Program-made: the position numbers and the translations under genes | From: Hyphomicrobiales bacterium | Lineage (GTDB): Bacteria > Pseudomonadota > Alphaproteobacteria > Rhizobiales > Rhizobiaceae | Direction of reading: 5' to 3' | Assembly: GCA_900471605.1 (NCBI GenBank) | Contig: UCEY01000077.1 | Span: 1 to 44,811, forward strand | Length of the DNA: 44,811 nucleotides | In this document: in pieces, positions 17,025 to 25,637 of the stretch | Position numbering within the stretch: position 1 is the stretch's first letter | How the letters are laid out: the number at the start of each line of letters is the position of its first letter | The notes under the pieces: generated by a model | Told to the model about the DNA's origin: nothing | The model's database searches: none | Seen by the model: only the letters and a program-made list of their open reading frames with translations

Positions 17025-17762
17025 ATGGAGTTGTCGGGGGTAGAAATGATGACGGAGGGGCGCTCCTATGCGGAGTCCGCCGGCTCCCGGGGAATATCGC
17101 GTGAGCAGTTGGTCCGCCGTCTTTCGGTTCTGGCGGGTTCCAACAACGTCCAGGCGGTCATGCGTCTGCTTGCCGATTATGTCGGTGCCTCTCATTTTCT
17201 GCTGGCCCGCTACGACCTCATTCAGGAACAGGGCCTCGACTTCATAGTCACTTCCAACTGGCCGTTCGATCTGGTGCGGCGCCTTGGCTCCGAGCTGGCA
17301 AGCGGTTACGCGCGCTCCACCGAGCTCGAAAAATGCCTCTCGCTTTTGACTCCGAGCTTTGCACTTCTGCCCGACGATATCGTGCCGCCGGACGACATCA
17401 GCCGGCAGTACTGCGCCCTGACCTTTTGCGTCGGCAGGACGCGTTTCTCGCTGATGCTGTTGTTTCAGGACGGTATCATCCTGTCGCAGGAGCGGCTGAG
17501 GGAGGTTGGCCTGTTCGCCGCCTATGGCGCCAGCTTCGGAGAGAACGCAGACGCCCGGACCGAACGCGATTTCGAACTGACGGAACGCGAGCTGGAATGT
17601 CTGTTCTGGATCGCCGAGGGCAAGACCAGCGACGAGATCGCGGTCATCCTTGGCATATCCCGCAATACGATCAACAATTATATTACCAGCGTGATGCGCA
17701 AGACGGCAACCAAAACGCGCTCCGAGGCGATAGCCTACGCGGTTCGCAACAACCTAGTTTAG
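17025..17762 (+). CDS. visN: LuxR-family motility regulator VisN
   Basis: A 245-residue regulator with an N-terminal autoinducer-binding-like domain (about 20-165) and a C-terminal LuxR helix-turn-helix (about 183-245: LTERELECLFWIAEGKTSDE, then SRNTINNYI). In Sinorhizobium and Agrobacterium VisN and VisR act together as a heterodimer at the top of the motility cascade, driving rem and thus flagellar, motor and chemotaxis genes. Found here directly before visR (13-bp spacer), in the usual order. The ATG at 17025 has GGGGAG at suitable spacing; in-frame ATGs at 17046 and 17049 are less likely. Confidence 0.93.
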   Translation: MELSGVEMMTEGRSYAESAGSRGISREQLVRRLSVLAGSNNVQAVMRLLADYVGASHFLLARYDLIQEQGLDFIVTSNWPFDLVRRLGSELASGYARSTELEKCLSLLTPSFALLPDDIVPPDDISRQYCALTFCVGRTRFSLMLLFQDGIILSQERLREVGLFAAYGASFGENADARTERDFELTERELECLFWIAEGKTSDEIAVILGISRNTINNYITSVMRKTATKTRSEAIAYAVRNNLV

Positions 17763-17775
17763 GAAAATAAGCTCA

Positions 17776-18522
17776 ATGGGTTATTCGCGCAGCGGCACGG
17801 CAGATGGACCTGGGAGCATCCAGTATCTGCGTCTCCAGCGCGCATCGAGCCGCTCGGACATCTTTCCCAAGCTCATTGCCATGCAGAAAAATCTGAAGGC
17901 GCGGAATTTTGCGGTTTTCCGGGTCGCCGGCGCTGGCCTGCCGAACAAGCGCAAGCTCGTCTGCGAGCTTGAGAACTGGGGAGCCGGCGCGCTCGAAAGC
18001 AGTAACCAGTTTGTCGGCGCCTATGGCGAGGCGCTGCTGGACCATATCGAAACGTCGCTTCTGCCGCTGATCTGGAACGGATCGGAAAATACCAGCTTTG
18101 CGGATGCCGGTGAATTCTCGCCCCTGACGCATCGGCTGGAAGCGGGTGCCGTGCCGTTTTCGGGGATTGCTTTCCCGGTGCGCCTCGGTGCTCTCGGCAA
18201 CGGCTACGTCGCCTTCTTCGGCACCTCGATGGAGCTGGTGAGCGATATCATCATCGACCAGCATGTCAGAAGCTGCCAGGTGGTCATGGATCTGCTGGCG
18301 CTTGACGAACGCCGCAGCGTTCCGGCGGAATCGCTGAGCGAACGCGAAATAGCCTGTCTTCAACTGGCGGGCGACGGTCGTATCAGCGAAGAAATTGCCG
18401 AAAAGCTCGGCCTTTCCGTCCACACGGTCAACGCCTATCTGGGTTCGGCGACCATCAAGCTCGATTCGGTCAACCGCATCCAGGCGATCGCCAAGGCGAT
18501 CCGGCTCGGCTACATCCACTGA
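17776..18522 (+). CDS. visR: LuxR-family motility regulator VisR
   Basis: Partner of VisN, 248 residues, with the same build: an N-terminal ligand-binding-like domain (about 20-170) and a C-terminal LuxR HTH (SLSEREIACLQLAGDGRISE, then SVHTVNAYL). It is assumed to form the VisNR heterodimer. It is convergent with the unknown gene that ends at 18572; the 49-bp gap between them shows no strong terminator. Confidence 0.93.
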   Translation: MGYSRSGTADGPGSIQYLRLQRASSRSDIFPKLIAMQKNLKARNFAVFRVAGAGLPNKRKLVCELENWGAGALESSNQFVGAYGEALLDHIETSLLPLIWNGSENTSFADAGEFSPLTHRLEAGAVPFSGIAFPVRLGALGNGYVAFFGTSMELVSDIIIDQHVRSCQVVMDLLALDERRSVPAESLSEREIACLQLAGDGRISEEIAEKLGLSVHTVNAYLGSATIKLDSVNRIQAIAKAIRLGYIH

Positions 18523-18571
18523 ACCATTTTGCCCGGTTCTGACCGAAAAGCCGTCCCCGGGTCTCGGAACC

Positions 18572-19006
18572 TCAGATTTGCGAGTTGCTGGTCTTCACGA
18601 ACTTGGCTTCCTGGAGGCTTTTTTCCAGGAACGCGGTATTGTCATGGGGATCTTCGAAGGGGGCCTGGAAGGCAATGTGATCGATCTCGAGCCCTGCCTG
18701 CTGGTCGGCCAGCGTCAGGCGCGCATAGACTGAGACGCCGCGGGGCTTGATTTCCAGGTCGAGAACGACTTCCGGTTTGCCGTTCCATTCCAGCTTGTAG
18801 TCGCCGCCTGCACCGAAACTGACGGTGCCCGGATGGAAATAGAGTTCGGCTGCCGAAGAAACGAGGTCGGCGAGACTGCTGTGGCACTCAAGACGTAAAA
18901 GTGAGATGAGATCACCCGCATCGAGCAGGCGAAGTTCCGAAGCCACCGGGCTGATTGCTTGTGCGACGATTTCTTCTCGTTCGGTGGAATAGGTAGATTT
19001 CATCAT
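18572..19006 (-). CDS. Conserved unknown protein of the rhizobial motility locus
   Basis: A 144-residue soluble protein without signal peptide or membrane segment. I recognise no named domain. The N-terminal half looks helical, and the C-terminal half has beta-rich sequence (KLEWNGKPEVVLDLEIKP, VSVYARLTLADQ). It starts 5 bp after flhB ends, so it is the last gene of the flhB transcript, between flhB and visR. Tight coupling to flhB suggests a role in flagellar export or assembly, but nothing in the sequence shows which. Confidence 0.75.
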   Translation of the reverse strand: MMKSTYSTEREEIVAQAISPVASELRLLDAGDLISLLRLECHSSLADLVSSAAELYFHPGTVSFGAGGDYKLEWNGKPEVVLDLEIKPRGVSVYARLTLADQQAGLEIDHIAFQAPFEDPHDNTAFLEKSLQEAKFVKTSNSQI

Positions 19007-19011
19007 GACGC

Positions 19012-20091
19012 TCAGCGTGTCCGTTTGTTGAGCGACCGGGAAGCGTAGACCCGGTGCACGAGTTCTGCCACAGCCTTGTAAAAGACTGGCGGAATGACAC
19101 TATCCACCGAGACTTGCGCAAACATGGAGCGCGCCAGGGGCGGATCTTCAAAAACGGGGATGCCGGCTTCCTCGGCGATTTCGCGAATCTTGAGCGCAAT
19201 CAGGTCCTGGCCCTTGGCAACGACGACTGGAGCGTCGTTTTCCTCGCGCACGTAACGCAGCGCCACGGCAAAATGGGTCGGGTTGGCGATTACCAGCGTT
19301 GCGCGCGGCACGTTGTTGATCATGCGCCGGCGGGCGCGGTCGCGCGCCACCGATTTCTGGCGCTGCTTGACGATCGGGTCGCCCTGCGCCTGTTTGTATT
19401 CGTCCTTGACCTCCTGCTTGGTCATCTTGAGTTCGTTGTACCAGTGGTAACGCGTCCACAGCACGTCGACGACGGCAAGCAGACCCGCCGACATGACGAC
19501 GACGATCACCATTCTGCGGACGACTTCGTCCAGCTTGACGAGAATGACCTGCGGCTCCGAGAACATCGCGTCGAGCGTCGAGAAATATTCGCGGCGCAGG
19601 GCGAAATACATGATCACCGCCACGACCAGGATCTTGAAGATCGATTTTGCGAATTCGACGAAGCCGGGGACGCTGTAGATCCGCCCGAAGCCCTTGGAAG
19701 GCGAGACGCGTGAGATCTGTGGCCGCACGCGTTCGAGGACCAGCGAGGGCATATTCTGGGCGAACGAGGAGCCAAGCCCGAAAATGATGAACAGCAGCAT
19801 CACCGGAATCAGGAACGCCGCGATTGCCCAGCCAAGATGCACGCTCAGCGAGACGACGTCCGTGGAATTTTCGAGTCTCCATTGATCCGGCTGCTCGAAC
19901 AGGTCCTTCAGCGTCTCGGCCATCTTTGCGATGCCGGAGGGCAGGAAGAAGACGAGGTAGACATAGAATGCCAGGATCGAGGCGAAAAGCGGCACTTCCC
20001 GGGAGACAGGGACGTTACCCTTGTCCGCCGCCTCCGACATTCGTTTGGCGGTCGGGTTTTCTGTTTTACTGTCTTTATCGTCGTCGGACAC
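19012..20091 (-). CDS. flhB: Flagellar type III export apparatus switch protein FlhB
   Basis: Inner-membrane export-gate component that switches substrate specificity from rod/hook to filament proteins. It has four membrane segments and a cytoplasmic C-terminal domain with the self-cleaving NPTH motif (VIANPTHFAVAL). The N-terminus DDDKDSKTENPTAKR is typical. The start is set at a GTG at 20091, giving 359 residues, the usual length. An upstream ATG at 20160 in the same frame would add 23 residues unlike the family, and neither start has a strong ribosome-binding site. A terminator separates it from fliG upstream. Confidence 0.93.
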   Translation of the reverse strand: MSDDDKDSKTENPTAKRMSEAADKGNVPVSREVPLFASILAFYVYLVFFLPSGIAKMAETLKDLFEQPDQWRLENSTDVVSLSVHLGWAIAAFLIPVMLLFIIFGLGSSFAQNMPSLVLERVRPQISRVSPSKGFGRIYSVPGFVEFAKSIFKILVVAVIMYFALRREYFSTLDAMFSEPQVILVKLDEVVRRMVIVVVMSAGLLAVVDVLWTRYHWYNELKMTKQEVKDEYKQAQGDPIVKQRQKSVARDRARRRMINNVPRATLVIANPTHFAVALRYVREENDAPVVVAKGQDLIALKIREIAEEAGIPVFEDPPLARSMFAQVSVDSVIPPVFYKAVAELVHRVYASRSLNKRTR

Positions 20092-20248
20092 GGCGTTGAA
20101 CCAATCGGTCTTCCGGTTGCGAGGACGTGGCTCAAACGAATCGGCCGCCGCCAGCCGCAATGATATCCGATCGCCTGCTAGCCGCTAATCGAGTCAACAA
20201 AAAGGCTGTGGGCGGTTGGAAAATAACCGGGAAGGGCGGGCTGAAACG

Positions 20249-20281
20249 AAAACGGAGCGGGATGTTTTCCCGCTCCGTTTT
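20249..20281 (-). terminator. Intrinsic terminator after fliG
   Basis: Perfect 14-bp stem: AAAACGGAGCGGGA (20249-20262), 5-base loop, TCCCGCTCCGTTTT (20268-20281). On the minus strand it follows fliG by 38 bp and precedes flhB. The flanking A and T runs let it work in both directions. Confidence 0.85.
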
Positions 20282-20319
20282 GTTCCTCGTGTCTCGGCTC
20301 TTCTGCCTTGGTGGGCAGG

Positions 20320-21372
20320 TCAGGCGGCCTCGGCGGCCTTGTCGTCTTCCTTCTTTTCTTCCTTGAGAAGGATCTGGCCCGAATTGGCGAGCCGGATCGC
20401 TTCCTGCGCAATCGCGCGACGGGCGATCGCCACTTCGCGCGGATTGAGGTTCATGTTCTGGACCGCGAGATCGCTTTCGATCATGCGGCGCTGGCGCGGG
20501 CTGATCGCCGAGAGGACACATTCCTTGATCTCGTTGGTGGCGCCGCGCAGCGCCATCGTGAGGATGTCGCCTGCAACGTCGTTGAGCAGCATGACGCGGC
20601 TGCGCTGCGGCATGTACATGAGGTCTTCGAAGAGGAAGATCTTCGGGCGGACCTTGTTGACGGACTCCTTGCTGATCGTCTCGAGCGAGTTGAGCAGGGT
20701 ATCGACCTGGCTCTTGTCGAGTTCGTTCATCAGCTCGGCGACCTTGTTCGAGCCGTTCGAGTTGCGTTCCGCTTCGATTGCCGCGATCAGTTCCATCACC
20801 CGGTTTTCGATGATCTGGGCTGCCTTGGGGCTGACTTCCTTCATGTTGACGGCGCGGTTCATGATATCGGCGCGGCGGCTGTCGGGAAGCTGGAGCAGAA
20901 CCTTGGCGCCGAACATCGACGGCATCTGCGAAAGGATATAGGCGACGGTCTGAGGATGTTCGCGCGACAGGAACTTGCCGACGAATGCCGGATCGGCGTC
21001 CTGAAGGCGGTCCCAGATATTGGCCTGGTAGTCGTCGAACGCGGCGCGGCGGCCGAGCAGTCCGTCGACTTCTTCCGGCGTCAGGCCCGCTTCGAGAATG
21101 CCTTCGATCGCCGCGGCATTGTCCATGAGACCCGTGCCCTCGGTGAACAGGTCCTCGAACTCGTTGACGAGTTCGAGGAGTTCGTCCGGCGGGATCGCGC
21201 GCAGCGTCTGAGCACAGGCAATGATATTCTGCAGCTCGGCCTGGGTAAAATATTTGAGAAGCTTGCCGGCGACGCCCTTGCCCATAGCCAGGAGCACTGC
21301 CGCGGCCTTTTCGGCCTTGGACAACGGTTTTGTGGAGAGGGCGCCGGCACCGAAATCCTCAAAGTCCATCAT
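20320..21372 (-). CDS. fliG: Flagellar motor switch protein FliG
   Basis: Rotor protein of the C ring, 350 residues. It has the N-terminal FliF-binding domain, the middle domain with the EHPQTVAYILSQMP motif, and the C-terminal torque domain. The latter has the charged residues that face the stator (LFEDLMYMPQRSRVMLLNDV; VLSAISPRQRRMIE). The start is placed at 21372 (ATGATG), 3 bases after GGAAGACC; the reading frame extends 21 bp further upstream. Gene order motA-fliM-fliN-fliG is that of rhizobia. Confidence 0.96.
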   Translation of the reverse strand: MMDFEDFGAGALSTKPLSKAEKAAAVLLAMGKGVAGKLLKYFTQAELQNIIACAQTLRAIPPDELLELVNEFEDLFTEGTGLMDNAAAIEGILEAGLTPEEVDGLLGRRAAFDDYQANIWDRLQDADPAFVGKFLSREHPQTVAYILSQMPSMFGAKVLLQLPDSRRADIMNRAVNMKEVSPKAAQIIENRVMELIAAIEAERNSNGSNKVAELMNELDKSQVDTLLNSLETISKESVNKVRPKIFLFEDLMYMPQRSRVMLLNDVAGDILTMALRGATNEIKECVLSAISPRQRRMIESDLAVQNMNLNPREVAIARRAIAQEAIRLANSGQILLKEEKKEDDKAAEAA

Positions 21373-21400
21373 GGTCTTCCTTCTCTGTCCCAAACCGGGA

Positions 21401-22000
21401 TCAGGTTCTTCTCGTGCTCAGTACTTCCGTCAGTCTTACGCCGAAACGCGTTTCGTCATTTTCCAGCACGGTGATCTCACCCTTGCCGATACGGCGTCCG
21501 TTGACCACGATCTCCACCGGCTCGCCGATCTTCTTGTCCAGCGCGATCGTCGCGCCTTCCTCGAGGGTCATCAGGCCGGAGACCTGCATGCGGCTCGTCC
21601 CGAGCACGATCTCGACGTCGATCGGGATATCCATGATCAGGTCGAGATTGGCGTTGAGCGCGCTGCCCGGTTCCTGATAGGCGGCGCTGCCAGATGGCGA
21701 GCTGCCGAAATCATTGCTGCCGAAGCTTTTCGCGCCGCCGAGGCCGCCGGAACCGCCACCGAAGCTTCCGCCGCCGAATGTGTCCGCCTGTGTTTCGAAA
21801 CCGCCGCCGAATGAAGGAGCGTCGGCCGAAAAATCACTGGTTGCGGATGCGCCGAAATCCGCATCGAAGCCCGGCACGCCGCCATCGGCATCCGTCTTCA
21901 AGACGCCGCGCAGATCGTCGATGGCCTGATCCAGATCGGCGTCATTGCCGAGCGGCATCAGCGAGTCGTCATCGGTGAGAGGTGTCTTCTTCGTAGCCAT
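21401..22000 (-). CDS. fliN: Flagellar motor switch protein FliN
   Basis: A 199-residue protein whose C-terminal ~80 residues form the SpoA/FliN domain of the C ring (DIPIDVEIVLGTSRMQVSGL; GEPVEIVVNGRRIGKGEI). The N-terminal ~110 residues are an unusual acidic, then Gly/Ser/Phe-rich low-complexity region with repeated FGGG-like units. FliN in enterobacteria is about 137 residues, so the extension is large. It lies 73 bp after fliM and 28 bp before fliG. Confidence 0.94.
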   Translation of the reverse strand: MATKKTPLTDDDSLMPLGNDADLDQAIDDLRGVLKTDADGGVPGFDADFGASATSDFSADAPSFGGGFETQADTFGGGSFGGGSGGLGGAKSFGSNDFGSSPSGSAAYQEPGSALNANLDLIMDIPIDVEIVLGTSRMQVSGLMTLEEGATIALDKKIGEPVEIVVNGRRIGKGEITVLENDETRFGVRLTEVLSTRRT

Positions 22001-22073
22001 GCGGTGATTATTCCTGTTGAAACTTGCGTCAGCCTGCCTTGGCGAAAAAAACCGGCAACGGCTGGCCGCGGAT

Positions 22074-23030
22074 CTAGCCTATCAGGTGTTGGAGAATCTC
22101 GTCGTCCGTGCTGATGTTATCCTTTACGCGGACTGTATAGCGCTCGCCGGACCGGCCGAATTCGCACGAATACATGTCACGGCCGTTGGCACTGACCTGA
22201 ACCTGCACATCGCGCTTGTCCTGGAAGGCGATGACGTCACCGGCGGCGAGGCGCGAGATCGTTCCGAGCGTCAATTTCTGCAGCCGGATACGGGCTTCGA
22301 GGGTGACATGAGAACGGCGTACCTGATCGTTCATGCGGTCGGTCCATTCCTGCTTGGCCTTGGAGCCCTGAGCCTTCGATTTCGGCGCGGTGACCTTGGT
22401 CTTCAGGAACGCGCGCTGCGGGATGACGAGGGCGAATTCGGACGTGACCGAACCGAGCTCGAATGCCATGCGGATGGAAACCCCGAATTCCGGGCGCGCC
22501 AGATCGTCCGGCCTTGGACGGTCTTCGGCGTTGTGGGGCCGTTCAAGGCTTGCTTCGAAGCCGCCCGGGGCGTTGACGCCCGAGCGCAGCACGTTGGCGA
22601 TGCGCTCGAAGACCATCACGGCGAGGTCGAGCTCGATATCCGAAAGCGGCCGTTCGATCGGCTGCTCGATCGTGTTCGGCGCAGAACCGAGCATCAGCTC
22701 CATGAGCGCGATCACGAAGCTGTTGCCGCAACCGAGCACGAAGTTCGGCGACCAGTTGCGCAGGGAGCCGTCGGAAAGCGCGAAACCATCGCCGAGATCG
22801 GCGATGAGGTCGGTCATCAGGCCGGACGTACAGCTCACATAGGAGACGCCGATCCGGATGCCGGTTTCGCTGTGGAAGACGTCCGGCAGGAATTCCGCAT
22901 AAAGTTGCGCAAACTCGCTGCTGATCTTCTCGACGGTCTTCTTGTCGCCGAGACCTCCGGTCAGTTTTGCCAGGAGCGCCAGGTCCATGCCTGACGCGGT
23001 TGATTGAGTTGCTTGGTTCGACGTCATCAT
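22074..23030 (-). CDS. fliM: Flagellar motor switch protein FliM
   Basis: A 318-residue C-ring protein with a CheC-like middle domain (about 50-225) and a C-terminal SpoA domain (about 235-310: VTLEARIRLQKLTLGTISRL; DVIAFQDKRDVQVQV). The middle domain contacts FliG. The N-terminal peptide that usually binds CheY-P (consensus with EIDALL) is not recognisable; the segment MDLALLAKLTG near residue 15 may take its place. It overlaps the motA stop (ATGA), so the two are coupled. Confidence 0.93.
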   Translation of the reverse strand: MMTSNQATQSTASGMDLALLAKLTGGLGDKKTVEKISSEFAQLYAEFLPDVFHSETGIRIGVSYVSCTSGLMTDLIADLGDGFALSDGSLRNWSPNFVLGCGNSFVIALMELMLGSAPNTIEQPIERPLSDIELDLAVMVFERIANVLRSGVNAPGGFEASLERPHNAEDRPRPDDLARPEFGVSIRMAFELGSVTSEFALVIPQRAFLKTKVTAPKSKAQGSKAKQEWTDRMNDQVRRSHVTLEARIRLQKLTLGTISRLAAGDVIAFQDKRDVQVQVSANGRDMYSCEFGRSGERYTVRVKDNISTDDEILQHLIG

Positions 23031-23896
23031 GCCGCCTTTTCTCCACCAGGATTCATCATTTCCTGCTCGACCGAGTCGATCGAGGGCCGTTCTTTGTTGG
23101 AAATCGTCTTGCGTCCGTATTCGAGCGCGACCTGCGGCACGGAGCCGTTCATGTAGGCAAGCAGGGTCTGCTTGACGATGATGTACAGGCGATGCTGCTT
23201 GGTGCGGACGATCTTGATCTGCGAGGTCAGCGGGTTGCAGACCGAATAGGACAGGAAGATGCCGAGCATGGTGCCGACGAGAGCCGCACCAATGAGGCCG
23301 CCGAGAACTTCCGGCGATTCGTTGATCTTGCCCATCGCCTTGATAACCCCGAGAACGGCCGCGACGATACCGATGGCCGGGAACGAATCGCCCATCGCGG
23401 TGATCGCGTGGTAGGGCTTCATCTTGTCGGCGAACATCGTATTGATTTCTTCGTCCATCAGCGCCTCGATCTCGTGGGAGCGGGCATTGCCGATGATGAT
23501 GAGTCGAACGTAGTCGCAGATGAAGGCCGTCAGTTCCTTGTTCTTCAGGACCGTCGGAGCAAGCTGGAAGATCGGCGATTCATCGGGATTGTCGATATGC
23601 GCTTCGATTTCGTTGCGCGACTTGGTTCTGAGGTCGCGCATCAGCGAATAAAGCACGCCGAGAATGTCGAGGTAGTTACGCTCTTTCGGAACTGCGTTCT
23701 TGAACGCCTCGCCGAGCGCTTTGCCGCTGTCCTTCACGACCTTCATCGGATTGGCCATGATGAAGCCGCCGAGACCGGCGCCGCCGATGATCATGAGCTC
23801 GAAAGGCTGGATGAGAACGTTGATATGGCCACCCATGGCCATGAAGCCGCCGAGAATACAGCCAACGGTGATGACAAAGCCGATAATAATATTCAT
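23027..23896 (-). CDS. motA: Flagellar stator protein MotA
   Basis: A 289-residue inner-membrane stator subunit with four membrane segments (about 2-22, 33-50, 165-190, 200-222) and a large cytoplasmic loop that touches FliG. The conserved Pro-containing segments FPAIGIVAAVLGVIKAMG and GALVGTMLGIFLSY are present. MotB is not next to it; in rhizobia motB lies in a separate motBC operon. First gene of the minus-strand operon, divergent from the DUF1217 gene. Confidence 0.96.
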   Translation of the reverse strand: MNIIIGFVITVGCILGGFMAMGGHINVLIQPFELMIIGGAGLGGFIMANPMKVVKDSGKALGEAFKNAVPKERNYLDILGVLYSLMRDLRTKSRNEIEAHIDNPDESPIFQLAPTVLKNKELTAFICDYVRLIIIGNARSHEIEALMDEEINTMFADKMKPYHAITAMGDSFPAIGIVAAVLGVIKAMGKINESPEVLGGLIGAALVGTMLGIFLSYSVCNPLTSQIKIVRTKQHRLYIIVKQTLLAYMNGSVPQVALEYGRKTISNKERPSIDSVEQEMMNPGGEKAA

Positions 23897-24096
23897 CGCG
23901 TACCTGTGCCCGATCGTTTTCGTTTGTCTTGGGGATAAGGCTTCTGGCTTGCGTGAAGCTGGCTGTGAAGCCGCTCATAAAAGCAGGCCCCGAACAGCTT
24001 CGCACAAGTCTTCGAGCCTAGTTCTGCCCAGGATCGGACCGGATTGCCCGCTCCGCAGCGATGTCCGCCGCTTCCGCGGACTTGGGTAGAGCGACC
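23897..24096. promoter_or_regulatory. Divergent promoter region, motA / DUF1217-flgF operon
   Basis: This 200-bp region drives two large flagellar operons in opposite directions. In Sinorhizobium, motA and the flagellar class II operons respond to Rem, so a Rem site would be expected. I could not assign a motif from the sequence alone. Confidence 0.5.
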
Positions 24097-24876
24097 GTGA
24101 TTACGACCTATACCAGCTACGCAATGATCAGCCGCGACATGACAAAGTCGCTGGAGCGCGTCGCCGAAAAGCCGGAAGTCGCCCGCGAGACCGAATATTA
24201 TCTTTCCAAGATCGGCAGTATCAAAACCATCGACGATTTCATGGCCGATACGCGCGTCTACAATTACGCGCTGAAGGCCCACGGTCTCGAGGACATGGCC
24301 TATGCGAAGGCGTTCATCCGCAAGGTCCTGACCGAAGGCACCGACAACAAGGCGGACTTCGCCAACCAGCTCTCCGACAGCCGTTATGCGCAGCTGGCAG
24401 AGTCCCTCAATTTTGCCGCTTACGGCACGACAGCCACCTCCTTCGACAAGGCCCAGAAGGGCGTCGTCGACAAGTTCCAGCGTCAGACGCTGGAAGAGGA
24501 TGCGGGCGCCGACAACATGGGCGTCCGGCTTGCGCTGTATTTCGAGCGCACCGCGCCGACGATCAAGTCCGGCATGGAAGTCCTCGCCGATGACGCGCTG
24601 TCGGAAGTGGTGCGTACGGCGCTCGGCATGCCGGAGGAAATCATCGGCGCCGACCTCGATCGCCAGGCCAAATACATCGAAGACACGGTCAAGATCGAGG
24701 ATTTACAGGATCCGGCCAAGGTCAACAAATTCCTCGAGCGGTTCACGGCCATGTGGGAGATCAACAATCCCACCGAGAGTTACGATCCGCTCGCCGTCTT
24801 CAATTCCCCGTCCTCGAGCGGAATTTCCACGGACCTTCTGATCTCGATCAACAATCTGAAACTCGGAGGCAAATGA
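24097..24876 (+). CDS. DUF1217 family flagellar-locus protein
   Basis: A 259-residue, mainly helical soluble protein of the DUF1217 family, which is found in alphaproteobacterial flagellar loci and has no established function. Typical opening: TTYTSYAMISRDMTKSLERV, then ETEYYLSKIGSIKTIDDFM. A GTG at 24097 is taken as start because family members begin at TTYTSY; an ATG at 24061 would add 12 unlikely residues. Its stop is 1 bp from the flgF ATG, so it is probably translated together with flgF and may assist rod assembly. Confidence 0.88.
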   Translation: MITTYTSYAMISRDMTKSLERVAEKPEVARETEYYLSKIGSIKTIDDFMADTRVYNYALKAHGLEDMAYAKAFIRKVLTEGTDNKADFANQLSDSRYAQLAESLNFAAYGTTATSFDKAQKGVVDKFQRQTLEEDAGADNMGVRLALYFERTAPTIKSGMEVLADDALSEVVRTALGMPEEIIGADLDRQAKYIEDTVKIEDLQDPAKVNKFLERFTAMWEINNPTESYDPLAVFNSPSSSGISTDLLISINNLKLGGK

Positions 24877-24877
24877 T

Positions 24878-25615
24878 ATGCAGTCCGGACTTTACGTCGG
24901 CATCTCTTCCCAGATCGCGCTCGAGCGCCGCTTGAACACGATCGCCGACAACATGGCCAACATGAACACCGTCGGCTTCCGTTCCACGGAGGTCAAATTC
25001 GACGAGGTCATGAGCAAGACCCAGAACGACATCGGCGCGAAGGTCGCGTTCGTGACGCAGGGCAACGACTATCTCTCGACCCGCACCGGTGAAATGCAGC
25101 GCACGGGCAACCCGCTCGACTTCGCGGTCAAGGGCAACGCCTGGTTCGCAATCGATACGCCCGCCGGCAAGGTGCTGACCCGCGACGGCCGTTTCACGAT
25201 GGACGAGCTCGGCGCGCTCCGCTCGATTCGCGGTTACGCGGTTCTCGATTCCGGTGGCGCCCCGATCCAGCTCAACCGCGACGGCGGTCCCCCGACCGTC
25301 GGCTCCGACGGCATCATCCGGCAGAACGAGCAGCCGGTCGCCAGCCTCGGTCTGTTCACGGCAGACGTCAGCAAGGGCTTCGTCCGCCACGACAACTCGG
25401 GCGTCATCACCGTCGATACCCCGCAGCCTGTTCTCGAAGGCATCGAGAATTCCGTCGTGCAAGGTTATCTCGAAGGCTCGAACGTCAACGGCATCAGCGA
25501 GATGACCCAGCTCATCCAGGTCAACCGCGCGTTCGAAAGCATTTCTTCGCTGATGCGCGACAGCGAGACTTCGCTCGATGATGCGATCAAGACACTCGGC
25601 GGTTCCAACGCTTAA
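24878..25615 (+). CDS. flgF: Flagellar proximal rod protein FlgF
   Basis: A 245-residue axial protein of the rod. The N-terminal rod motif (ALERRLNTIADNMANMNTVG) and the C-terminal helix (GSNVNGISEMTQLIQVNRAFES) are those of the FlgF/FlgG group, with the central domain of FlgF. It has no signal peptide, as expected for export by the flagellar type III system. It begins 1 bp after the DUF1217 gene. Confidence 0.94.
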   Translation: MQSGLYVGISSQIALERRLNTIADNMANMNTVGFRSTEVKFDEVMSKTQNDIGAKVAFVTQGNDYLSTRTGEMQRTGNPLDFAVKGNAWFAIDTPAGKVLTRDGRFTMDELGALRSIRGYAVLDSGGAPIQLNRDGGPPTVGSDGIIRQNEQPVASLGLFTADVSKGFVRHDNSGVITVDTPQPVLEGIENSVVQGYLEGSNVNGISEMTQLIQVNRAFESISSLMRDSETSLDDAIKTLGGSNA

Positions 25616-25637
25616 ACGATAGGAAACAGGGCCCACC

